23,554 nucleotides of DNA from Coriobacteriia bacterium (lineage in GTDB: Bacteria > Actinomycetota > Coriobacteriia > Coriobacteriales > Atopobiaceae): assembly GCA_003150175.1 (NCBI GenBank), contig QAKZ01000078.1:1-23554 (forward strand), given 5' to 3'. Both the position numbers and the translations under genes were made by a program. Below the pieces are notes generated by a model. It was given only the letters and a program-made list of their open reading frames with translations, ran no database searches and was not told the origin of the DNA. How positions within the stretch are numbered: the stretch's first letter is position 1; each line of letters begins with the position of its first letter. Below are positions 7,719-14,596 of this stretch, piece by piece.

Positions 7719-7758
7719 GCCTCCCTTCCCCTAATCTCGAGGGGAGGGGAGGCTTTTT
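7719..7758 (+). terminator. Terminator hairpin ending directly at the next start codon
   Basis: The arm 7719-7732 pairs with 7740-7753 (14 bp, one G-U pair) around a seven-base loop, followed by five T residues (7754-7758). The ATG of the sensor gene begins at 7759. It is a textbook intrinsic terminator for the ligase/ACT operon. Confidence 0.88.
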
Positions 7759-7761
7759 ATG
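7741..7761 (+). promoter_or_regulatory. SD of the sensor gene buried in the terminator hairpin
   Basis: The only good SD for ATG 7759 is GGGGAGG at 7746-7752, six bases before the start. It forms the 3' arm of the terminator hairpin, so the fold would hide it. The next in-frame Met (residue 20) has no SD. No clear promoter is visible between 7658 and 7718. Confidence 0.6.
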
Positions 7762-9525
7762 TCGACGATCTTCTCGTCAACCGTCTTCACGCGCGCGAAC
7801 AGGTCCCGCGCCGTCATGGTGTGCGCGCTTGCTGCCGCGTCCTTCTTTCTGCTCGCGGTCGGCTTCGCCCGCTTCGGCGGGCCCGCCCCGCAAGAGCCCG
7901 CCGCGACCTTGGCCAGGCCCGCCCATGAGCCCATCGACCGCGCCGTCTGGATCTGCCTGTCCAGCATCGCGTTCTCGTTCTGGGGCGTCGCCGCCTACCT
8001 GCGCTGCCTCGACCCGACGACCAGGCGGCGCATCGCCGCGATCGCCGTGACCCTCACCCTCTGGCTTCTGGTGGTCGTGGTCAAGTGGAAGACGGCCGAC
8101 AACGAGCTGGCCCGCTACCTGTGGTATTGCTACTACATCCCCATGGCGCTCGTTCCGCCGCTGTGCCTGTCCTGCGCGCTCCGCTCGGCTGGCCTCGGCC
8201 TCGGCGAGAAGGGCAAAAGGCACCGCGCGGCCGTGGCGTCGGTCTCGGCGCTCTTCATCGCCCTCGCGCTCACCAACGACCTCCACCAGCTCTTCTTTAC
8301 CTTCGACTCCCCGAACCCCGGTACCGTGGGCGAGTATTTCTACGGCCCCGCGTACTGGGCTTTCTTGGCCTACACGGCCGTGTGCTTCATCGGTTTCTTC
8401 GCGGTGCTCTGGCGCTCGTGCACAAGCGTCCTCAGGAGCCTTCTGGTGCCCTCCGCCACGGTGGCCGTCGGCGGCTTCCTCCTCAGCTCGGCCTATATCT
8501 TCCGGCTGGAGTGGGCAAGGACGCTCAACTTCTCGCTCATCTACGGGATACTCGTCATCGTCGCGCTCGAGCTCTGCCTTGATTTGGGGATCATCCCCTC
8601 CACGAGGTCGTTCGCCAAGGTGTTCGCCAAGCTTCCCTTCGACCTGAAGATCGTCTCGCGCGACGGCTCGCTCTTTCGCAAGACCGAGGCGGCGGCGGGA
8701 CTCGACGCGGCGGTCGCCCGCGCCCTCGCGGGCCGGCCCCTGCCGGACGTGTTCACGCTGCCGGCCTACCCCGACGACGTGTTCTTCGCCTGGCCGCTTT
8801 CCGGCGGAAGCGCCCTTTTGACGCGCGACATGAGCAACATGCGCTCGCTAGGCCGTCAGCTCATGGCAAGAAGGGCCGACCTCGAACAGGACCGCCGCAC
8901 GCTCGAGCACGACCGCGACCTGGCGGAGCTCTTGGCCGGCCTCGAGGCGGAGTCTCGGCTGGTGGGCGACGTCGAGCGCGCGCTCTCCGATTCCATGCGG
9001 GAGGTGTCCGACGTCCTGCGCAACCTGCCCCAGGAGCCCGGCGCGAGGCTGCGCGAGCTCGAGCGGGCCCGCATGATCGTCGCCTACTGCAAGCGGAAGG
9101 GCTCGCTTGTGCTCGCCGAGGCGGCCGACCCCGAGCTCGACCGCGACCGCATCCGCCTCATCGCCAACGAGCTCGCGAGCGATCTTCGAGCTGTCGGCAT
9201 CGACTGCGCCGCCATCGCGAGCCTCACCAGGCCGCTGGCCGCCCAGCAGATGAGCGTCCTGTACGACTGCATCTACGATGTGGCGTTCACGGCGCTCGAG
9301 TGCGAGGGCCCTGTGCTCATGTACCACCTTGGCGAGAGGGACGACGGCACGGTCGAGCTGCGCGCCCACCTGGAGTCGGATGACGAGGAGGACCTGGCCT
9401 CGCTCCCCAGGACCGAGGCGCTGCGCTCGCGGCTGGACGCATGCGACGTCATCTACTCGCTCACAGGCGAGGTGGGAAGGCTTTTGCTTGTTGCCAGGGT
9501 GAAGGCAGGGGGTGGGCGCCGATGA
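7759..9525 (+). CDS. 7TM sensor protein, histidine-kinase-like but without catalytic boxes
   Basis: This 588-residue protein starts with seven or eight membrane helices (about 20-41, 60-85, 89-111, 118-143, 154-181, 197-219, 225-246, 251-275). The last runs into ELCLDLGIIPSTRSF, the junction seen in the 7TM N-terminal domain of histidine kinases. A PAS-like piece (FDLKIVSRDGSLF) and a charged coiled coil (about 365-400) follow. The C-terminal 190 residues have kinase length and order but no phosphoacceptor H-box, no N-box Asn (LYDCIYDVAFTALE stands in its place) and no DxGxG. I read it as a sensory pseudokinase. It overlaps the next gene by four bases (ATGA) and so is very probably made with it. 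The ligand is unknown. Confidence 0.8.
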   Translation: MSTIFSSTVFTRANRSRAVMVCALAAASFFLLAVGFARFGGPAPQEPAATLARPAHEPIDRAVWICLSSIAFSFWGVAAYLRCLDPTTRRRIAAIAVTLTLWLLVVVVKWKTADNELARYLWYCYYIPMALVPPLCLSCALRSAGLGLGEKGKRHRAAVASVSALFIALALTNDLHQLFFTFDSPNPGTVGEYFYGPAYWAFLAYTAVCFIGFFAVLWRSCTSVLRSLLVPSATVAVGGFLLSSAYIFRLEWARTLNFSLIYGILVIVALELCLDLGIIPSTRSFAKVFAKLPFDLKIVSRDGSLFRKTEAAAGLDAAVARALAGRPLPDVFTLPAYPDDVFFAWPLSGGSALLTRDMSNMRSLGRQLMARRADLEQDRRTLEHDRDLAELLAGLEAESRLVGDVERALSDSMREVSDVLRNLPQEPGARLRELERARMIVAYCKRKGSLVLAEAADPELDRDRIRLIANELASDLRAVGIDCAAIASLTRPLAAQQMSVLYDCIYDVAFTALECEGPVLMYHLGERDDGTVELRAHLESDDEEDLASLPRTEALRSRLDACDVIYSLTGEVGRLLLVARVKAGGGRR

Positions 9526-10994
9526 CGCCGCTTCTGCTCAACGAGCCCTGCATGATGCTGATCGTGGTCGGGGAGTTCCTCTCCGCGTGCCTGCAGGTCG
9601 TGCACCTCTTCCTGGTCGTCTTCCGCTCCTCATCGAGGCTCGGGCGCCTCCTGTGCGCCTACGAGTTCGCCGTTCAGCTTCACCTGGGAATCGCGCTGTG
9701 CATCACCGTGGGCACGGGGGCCATCCGCGCGCCTCTGCTCGCGGAGGTGCTGGGGTTCTCGCACTTCTTCTGGCTCCTGTGGGCCAACGCGGCCTTCTCG
9801 TTTATCGGGCTCGCCTTCGCGCTCTATCTCTCTCGTCCCGCGCTCCTTGTGGACGCGCTTCTCATGGGCCTGTGCACCCCGGGGGTTATCGGCGCGCTCG
9901 GGGCGCACTGGAACATCGTGGCCCTTCTTGACGTCTCGTGGTTCATGTTCCGCGGGCTTTCGTCCATCGTCATGGACGTCGTCTGGAGGTCGGAGGAGCT
10001 CACGGGGCTCTCCGTCGCCGAGGCGCTCATGGGCATGCCGGCGGGGATTCTCGTCACGGGCCCCTCCGGCGGCTCGGCGTTCATGAACGCCTCGATGCGC
10101 TCAAGTCTGGAGGCCTTGGGGCTGCCGACCGACCTCGGCGACCTGAGCGGAATTTGGGGAGAGCTTTCCCGCCGCGGCCGCGGCATCTGTGCCGAGGCGG
10201 GCGCGCTCGGCGTCCCCGCCGTCTCCGAGAGGGAAGAAGAGAGCCTTCTGGTCGACGTTGCGGGCGGAAGGACGCTGCTGTTCCAGCGCGACGCCGCCGG
10301 CGCCAAGTCGCGCGGCGAGAGGATCTTGTGCCTCGACGTCACCGAGTCGGTCGCTGCGAATAAAGCCCTCGTGCAGACCAACCGCGAGCTCGAGGCCGCC
10401 GCCGCGGAGCTGCGCTCATGCCTTGCGGACGTCGACCGCGCGGCTGAGGCATCCGCGTATCTGCGCATGCGTTCCCGCGTCCACGACGTCGTGGGGCAGC
10501 GCCTGTCGATTCTTCACCGCTACCTCGAGATGGGAAAGACAGACCCTGCCTCGGTGGCCGAGCTCGAGCGCCTCCTCTCGTCGGTCATGGCGGACCTTCG
10601 GCAAGGCTCCGTCGGCGATGCCGCCGCCGAGCTCGACGCCGTCGTCTCCGCTTTCTCGCTCGTCGGCGTCCGCGTGGTCGTTGCGGGCGAGCTCCCGCGC
10701 AAGCGGGAGGTTGCCGCCGCCTTTGTGCGCGTGGCCCGGGAAGCGTGCACCAACTCGTGCCGGCACGCCCACGCCAAACGGGTCTTTGTTAAGCTTGAAT
10801 GCCCTGAGGGGCCGCTTGCTCGCCTCACCGTCACAGACGACGGGACCGGCCGTCCCGCGCCGGTGCGCGAGGGAACGGGCATCCCGGGGATGAGACGGGA
10901 GATGGAGTCCGTCGGGGGCGCGCTCACCGTCAAGCGGGATCACCCGTTTACCGTTTTGGCCGAGGTCGATGTAAGGGGTAAGGCCGATGATTGA
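9522..10994 (+). CDS. Membrane histidine kinase (HisKA_3/DesK-like)
   Basis: This 490-residue protein starts at ATG 9522 inside the stop of the upstream sensor gene. Five or six membrane helices occupy residues 1-150, and a PAS-like domain follows (about 165-275, ending ILCLDVTESVAANKAL). A coiled coil leads into the dimerisation helix RMRSRVHDVVGQRLSILHRY with the candidate phosphoacceptor His321 next to Asp322. The HATPase_c domain has an N box (REACTNSCRHAHAKRV, Asn411), G1 (DDGTG, 439-443) and G2 (GTGIPGMRREME). This is an active NarL-class kinase by its motifs. It overlaps the response regulator gene by eight bases, and the pair is therefore cognate. An in-frame upstream ATG at 9441 is ignored because it lies deep inside the previous gene. 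Confidence 0.88.
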   Translation: MTPLLLNEPCMMLIVVGEFLSACLQVVHLFLVVFRSSSRLGRLLCAYEFAVQLHLGIALCITVGTGAIRAPLLAEVLGFSHFFWLLWANAAFSFIGLAFALYLSRPALLVDALLMGLCTPGVIGALGAHWNIVALLDVSWFMFRGLSSIVMDVVWRSEELTGLSVAEALMGMPAGILVTGPSGGSAFMNASMRSSLEALGLPTDLGDLSGIWGELSRRGRGICAEAGALGVPAVSEREEESLLVDVAGGRTLLFQRDAAGAKSRGERILCLDVTESVAANKALVQTNRELEAAAAELRSCLADVDRAAEASAYLRMRSRVHDVVGQRLSILHRYLEMGKTDPASVAELERLLSSVMADLRQGSVGDAAAELDAVVSAFSLVGVRVVVAGELPRKREVAAAFVRVAREACTNSCRHAHAKRVFVKLECPEGPLARLTVTDDGTGRPAPVREGTGIPGMRREMESVGGALTVKRDHPFTVLAEVDVRGKADD

Positions 10995-11610
10995 GGTCAT
11001 GATCGTTGAGGACCAGGCCATGCTGCGCGAGAGCCTGGCACAGACCATCGAGTCCCAGGAGGACATGCATGTGGCGGCCTGCCTTGCCGACGCCGCCGAC
11101 GCGCCCGGCAGGGCGGCCGAGACGGGATGCGGCCTGGTGCTCATGGACGTCTGCACGGAGCACGACTCCAACGGCATCGTTGCCGCCAGGCGCATCAAGG
11201 AGGCCAACCCCGCGGTCCGCGTGGTCATCATGACGGGCATGCCGGAGGTCACCTTCGTCGAGCAGGCCAAGGATGCCGGTGTCGACAGCTTCGTCTACAA
11301 GAACGTCGGGATCGAGGAGCTTTTGGCGGTCATGCGCTCAACCGCCGCGGGCTACTCGACGTTTCCCCATACCCCGGACTCGATCTTTTCCGGGGCTTCG
11401 GCGCTCACCGACGTCGAGATCTCGATTCTTCGCCTCGTCTGCGAGGCGAAGACCCGCAAGGAGATCGCCGCAGAGCTCTACATGAGCGAGGGAACCGTCA
11501 AGCGCCGCATTGGCGAGATCCTGGCAAAGACGGGCTACGACAACATCCTGCGCCTCGCCGTCCATGCCGTCGCCGAGGGAAACATCGTTCCCGGCATGGG
11601 CAACAAGTAA
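10987..11610 (+). CDS. NarL/LuxR-type response regulator
   Basis: The protein has 207 residues. The receiver domain has the acidic pair E8-D9, phosphoacceptor Asp54 (LVLMDV), Thr83 (IMTGM) and Lys105 (FVYKN). A LuxR/GerE helix-turn-helix follows at about 138-200 (LTDVEISILRLVCEAKTRKE, then GTVKRRIGEILAKTG). It would bind DNA after phosphorylation by the overlapping upstream kinase. No target operator is obvious in the window. The gene ends at a terminator whose stem begins on the stop codon's last base. Confidence 0.95.
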   Translation: MIEVMIVEDQAMLRESLAQTIESQEDMHVAACLADAADAPGRAAETGCGLVLMDVCTEHDSNGIVAARRIKEANPAVRVVIMTGMPEVTFVEQAKDAGVDSFVYKNVGIEELLAVMRSTAAGYSTFPHTPDSIFSGASALTDVEISILRLVCEAKTRKEIAAELYMSEGTVKRRIGEILAKTGYDNILRLAVHAVAEGNIVPGMGNK

Positions 11611-11644
11611 GCCGGGGAGGGTCGCCCCGCCCCGGCTCTTTTTC
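11610..11644 (+). terminator. Terminator of the signalling operon
   Basis: AGCCGGGG (11610-11617) pairs with CCCCGGCT (11630-11637), followed by CTTTTTC. It overlaps the last base of the response regulator stop. Confidence 0.88.
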
Positions 11645-11665
11645 GGTCCTTCTTGTCGACGTTCT

Positions 11666-12292
11666 TTACGGAATGTGAATCAGGCGCCGGAAGTAGACGT
11701 TGCCCGTCTCCTCCTCGAACATCCATATGTTGAGGTAGATGTCGTTCAGGTCGTTGTTCACGTCGAAATCAGGGTCGTCGAAGGTCCCCAAGAACGTGAG
11801 GTAGGCCCGTGTCTCGCCGCCTGCCTCGACACTCTGGCGCATGTACACGTCGCGGAGGCGCCCGTTGACGTAGGCGTAGCCGTCCGTGTCGCCGATCATC
11901 ATGTCGGATCCGGTGTTGTTCCACACGGTGAAGAGCACGACGGCGTCGCCGTAGCCGTCAGTATCCTTGCACTCGGCTCGGACGTGGATGTTCTCGTCCG
12001 CCTCAAGGTCGATGGGGAGCTCGTCGTCGGCCTCGGGCAAGGAGCTGGTGGCGTCGTTCCCCTTCGCATCCTCGTCGGCGTTCTCGACCTCCTGCTGCAT
12101 GCTCGACGAGGAACCTGCCCCGCCGTCGGTCGGGTGCTCCTCGGGGCCGCTCTCGTCCTCGGCGTCTTTGCCGGTCTCGATGGGCGGCTGCGTGTTGATC
12201 ATGCCGTCCTTGTCGCGGATGTCGAGGCAACCGGCGAGGGGAAGCGCGCAGGCCGCAGCCACAGCCAAAGCGAGAATTCCCAGGCGCCTCAT
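11666..12292 (-). CDS. Lipoprotein of unknown function
   Basis: This 208-residue protein has a signal peptide (MRRLGILALAVAAACALPLA) with lipobox LAGC, so Cys22 is lipidated. A long acidic, Ser/Glu/Asp-rich linker (about 30-95) leads to a C-terminal beta-rich domain (NIHVRAECKDTDGYGDAVVL, VWNNTGSDMMIGDTDGYAYV, YLNIWMFEEETGNVYF). That domain resembles the C-terminal domain of the next lipoprotein upstream, so the two look paralogous. The fold is of the DUF4352/DUF5067 kind by general pattern. The start follows AAGGAGG. It is the last gene of a four-gene minus-strand cluster and probably faces the outside of the membrane. Confidence 0.88.
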   Translation of the reverse strand: MRRLGILALAVAAACALPLAGCLDIRDKDGMINTQPPIETGKDAEDESGPEEHPTDGGAGSSSSMQQEVENADEDAKGNDATSSLPEADDELPIDLEADENIHVRAECKDTDGYGDAVVLFTVWNNTGSDMMIGDTDGYAYVNGRLRDVYMRQSVEAGGETRAYLTFLGTFDDPDFDVNNDLNDIYLNIWMFEEETGNVYFRRLIHIP

Positions 12293-12314
12293 GGTGTCCC
12301 TCCTTAATCAGCGC

Positions 12315-12350
12315 CGGGGCCAAGGGGCTGCTCGAGCACCCTTGGCCCCG
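12315..12350. terminator. Hairpin between the two lipoprotein genes
   Basis: CGGGGCCAAGGG (12315-12326) pairs perfectly with 12339-12350. The loop contains TGCTCGAGCA, itself palindromic. TTTT follows only on the plus strand. For the minus-strand genes it is a strong hairpin without a U-tract, so it may partly stop transcription before the last lipoprotein gene or act as a processing site. Confidence 0.55.
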
Positions 12351-12381
12351 TTTTCGGACTACTCAGCTCGCTTCGCGGGCG

Positions 12382-13230
12382 TTACTGGATATTGATGGAG
12401 TAAGAAGCGATGTCCTCGTAGGTCTCGTCATCGTAGACGTCCAGCTGGCACTGGATGTTGACAAGATCGTCGACGGAGTCGATGCCCTCGAAGGCGCAGA
12501 GCTTCGTGGCGGAGGTGCCGGGCAGGACCGCCGTGTAGAACCAGTTGTCGCTCATCACGCCGTTGACTGCGCAGGAGTCGTTCGGGATGGACATGGCGAT
12601 CTTCTTGTCGCTGTTATTGGTGATGGTGAGCATGATGCCGACCTGGCCCCACTCGTCGGCCGCGCGGTCGGTGGCCACGATGGTCACGATCTCATCGTCG
12701 GCGATGGTGACGGGCGGGTCGATGGGCACGGTCACGGCCTCGGTCGAGCTGGTCGTGCCGTCGTCGCCGTCATCGGGGTCGCCCATGTCGGTGATCTTCT
12801 CGGACTCGCGGTCGGTCTTGATCTGGTCGGCGAGGCTGTCGTCGCCCTTCTTGAAGACGAGGGACGTTTCCCCGGCTGCGAAGGTCAGCTTGTCGTCGGC
12901 GAGCTCGAGCGTGCCGGTCTCGCCGTCGAAGCCGAGGGTGCACTTCTCGATGTCCCACGTGGAGTCCTGGACCTCGCCGAAGAGGTCGAGGGTGGCCTTG
13001 CCGTCCTCACCGAGGTAGAGGACTACCTTCATGCCCCAGTCGTTCATCATCTGGATGTCGTCCTCGGTAAGCTCGATGCCGTCGGCCTTGCCGCTCACGA
13101 ACTCCCAGTAGCCGACCATCTTGGCTCCCTTGGCCGCCTTGCCGCCGCCACAGGCAACGAGTGCGACGCACGTCGCTATCGCGCAGATGGCGCAGCAGAC
13201 GAGGGATAGAAACTTCTTCGTGGTTTTCAT
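12382..13230 (-). CDS. Lipoprotein of unknown function, paralogous to its neighbour
   Basis: This 282-residue protein has a signal peptide with lipobox LVAC (lipid-bearing Cys27). The first domain (about 38-130) has the repeated strand pattern of small lipoproteins: MVGYWEFVSGKADGIELTED, then DGKATLDLFGE and ETSLVFKKGD. This pattern is common in putative lipoproteins of gut Actinobacteria and Firmicutes. An Asp/Thr-rich linker (about 145-170) leads to a C-terminal domain (DEIVTIVATDRAADEWGQVG...ITNNSDKKIAMS...CAVNGVMSDN...). This is similar to the C-terminal domain of the following lipoprotein. ATG 13230 follows AAGGAG. A longer in-frame extension to 13308 lacks a signal peptide at its start, so it is rejected. 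Confidence 0.9.
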   Translation of the reverse strand: MKTTKKFLSLVCCAICAIATCVALVACGGGKAAKGAKMVGYWEFVSGKADGIELTEDDIQMMNDWGMKVVLYLGEDGKATLDLFGEVQDSTWDIEKCTLGFDGETGTLELADDKLTFAAGETSLVFKKGDDSLADQIKTDRESEKITDMGDPDDGDDGTTSSTEAVTVPIDPPVTIADDEIVTIVATDRAADEWGQVGIMLTITNNSDKKIAMSIPNDSCAVNGVMSDNWFYTAVLPGTSATKLCAFEGIDSVDDLVNIQCQLDVYDDETYEDIASYSINIQ

Positions 13231-13268
13231 GGCGTGCTCCTTCCTACGTTGTCTTGACGATATCTCCG

Positions 13269-13298
13269 GGGGCGCGGGGTGAAGGGTCCCCGCGCCCC
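13269..13298. terminator. GC-rich hairpin between the SPFH and lipoprotein genes
   Basis: GGGGCGCGGGG (13269-13279) pairs with CCCCGCGCCCC (13288-13298) around an eight-base loop. No T-tract follows on the minus strand, so it may be a weak terminator or an mRNA-stabilising hairpin within the cluster. Confidence 0.45.
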
Positions 13299-13327
13299 TT
13301 GGCGCCAAGCGCCTTACTCGCTAGGGT

Positions 13328-14560
13328 TTAGGGGCGCTTGGTCCCGCAGCCGGAGCAGAAGTTGCCGGTGTTCTGGGTCCCGCAGTTGGGGCAGAACCAG
13401 GGGCCTGCGGCCTCAGGCTTGGGGCTTCCGCAGTTGCTGCAGAACTTGCCGGTGTTCTGGGTTCCGCACGAGCAGGTCCAGCCGCCTTCCGCCGCGGGGG
13501 CCGCGGCCACGCCGCCGACCGCCGTCGCGGGGGCCGCCTGGGCGGGAGCCTGCTGGGCGGCCTGGTTGAACAGCTGCGACGCGTTCATGCCGCCGACGCC
13601 GCCCGCCATGCCCATGCCCATGAAGCCCATGGCCGCGCCGGAGGGGTTGGCCGCGGCGGTGCGCATGGCGTCGCTCTGGGCCGCGGCGATGTTGGCCGCC
13701 GCCATCGCGGGGTTGGCCATGACGGCCGCCTTCTGGAGGTCGCGGATCATCTGCTCCTGGTCCTCGGGCGCCGAGATGGTGTTGACGCCGAAGGCCGCGA
13801 TCTCGAGGCCGCGCAGGTCCCTCCACTGGTGGGAGAGCTCCTCGTTCAGGGCGTCGGCGAGCTCCTTGGTGTGGGCGGGCACGGCGCTGTAGCGGATGCC
13901 CATCTCGGAGATGCGCGCGAACGCGGGCTGCAGCGCGGTCAGAAGCTCGCTTTTGAGCTGGGAGTCGATGAGGTCGCGGGTGTAGACGGAATCGACGTTG
14001 CCGCACACGTTCTTGTAGAACATCAGGGGGTCGACGAGCTTGTAGGAGTACTCGCCGTTGCAGCGGACGGTGATGTCGACGTCGAGGCCGATCTTGTTGT
14101 CGACCACGCGGAACGGAACGGGGCTCGCGGTGCCGTACTTGTTGCCGACGATCTCCTTGGTGTTGAAGTAGTAGACCCTCTGGTCCTTGCCGGCGTCCCC
14201 GCCGAAGGTGAAGCGGCGGCCGACCTGCTCGAACGACTTCTTCACCATGTCGCCGAGGTTGCCCGAGAAGATGGAGGGCTCGGTGCCGGTGTCGTAGACG
14301 AACTCGCCGGGCTCGGCGCAGACCTCGACGACCTCGCCGTTCTCGACGATCATCATGCACTGGCCGTCCGCGACGGCGACGATGGAGCCGTCGGAGATGA
14401 CGTTGTTCTCGCCCTTGGTGTTGGAGCTGCGGCCGCCGGTGCGCTTCTCGCCCTTGGCGACTAGGGTGTCGGCGTCGAGAGACTCGCAATAGAAGTATTC
14501 GCGCCACTGATCGGCCAAAACGCCGCCAGCTGCCCCTACGCCTGCTTTAAGGAGTCCCAT
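13328..14560 (-). CDS. SPFH-domain protein with two C-terminal zinc ribbons (YdjI-like)
   Basis: This 410-residue protein has a glycine-rich N terminus (GLLKAGVGAAGGVLADQWRE) and an SPFH/band-7-like region (about 45-265, including VISDGSIVAVADGQCMMIVE and ITVRCNGEYSYKL). A Met/Ala/Gly-rich stretch follows (about 280-355), then two short zinc ribbons: CSCGTQNTGKFCSNCG and CPNCGTQNTGNFCSGCG. The family is annotated as virion core protein-like or SPFH; Bacillus YdjI is the best-known member. The two ribbons are an internal duplication visible in the DNA (about 13362-13380 and 13446-13463). It is probably recruited to the membrane by the upstream zinc-ribbon membrane protein. The ATG follows AAAGGGGA. 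Confidence 0.88.
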   Translation of the reverse strand: MGLLKAGVGAAGGVLADQWREYFYCESLDADTLVAKGEKRTGGRSSNTKGENNVISDGSIVAVADGQCMMIVENGEVVEVCAEPGEFVYDTGTEPSIFSGNLGDMVKKSFEQVGRRFTFGGDAGKDQRVYYFNTKEIVGNKYGTASPVPFRVVDNKIGLDVDITVRCNGEYSYKLVDPLMFYKNVCGNVDSVYTRDLIDSQLKSELLTALQPAFARISEMGIRYSAVPAHTKELADALNEELSHQWRDLRGLEIAAFGVNTISAPEDQEQMIRDLQKAAVMANPAMAAANIAAAQSDAMRTAAANPSGAAMGFMGMGMAGGVGGMNASQLFNQAAQQAPAQAAPATAVGGVAAAPAAEGGWTCSCGTQNTGKFCSNCGSPKPEAAGPWFCPNCGTQNTGNFCSGCGTKRP

Positions 14561-14596
14561 GATCTTCCCCTTTCGTCGGTGGTGCTTGTCCGTTGA

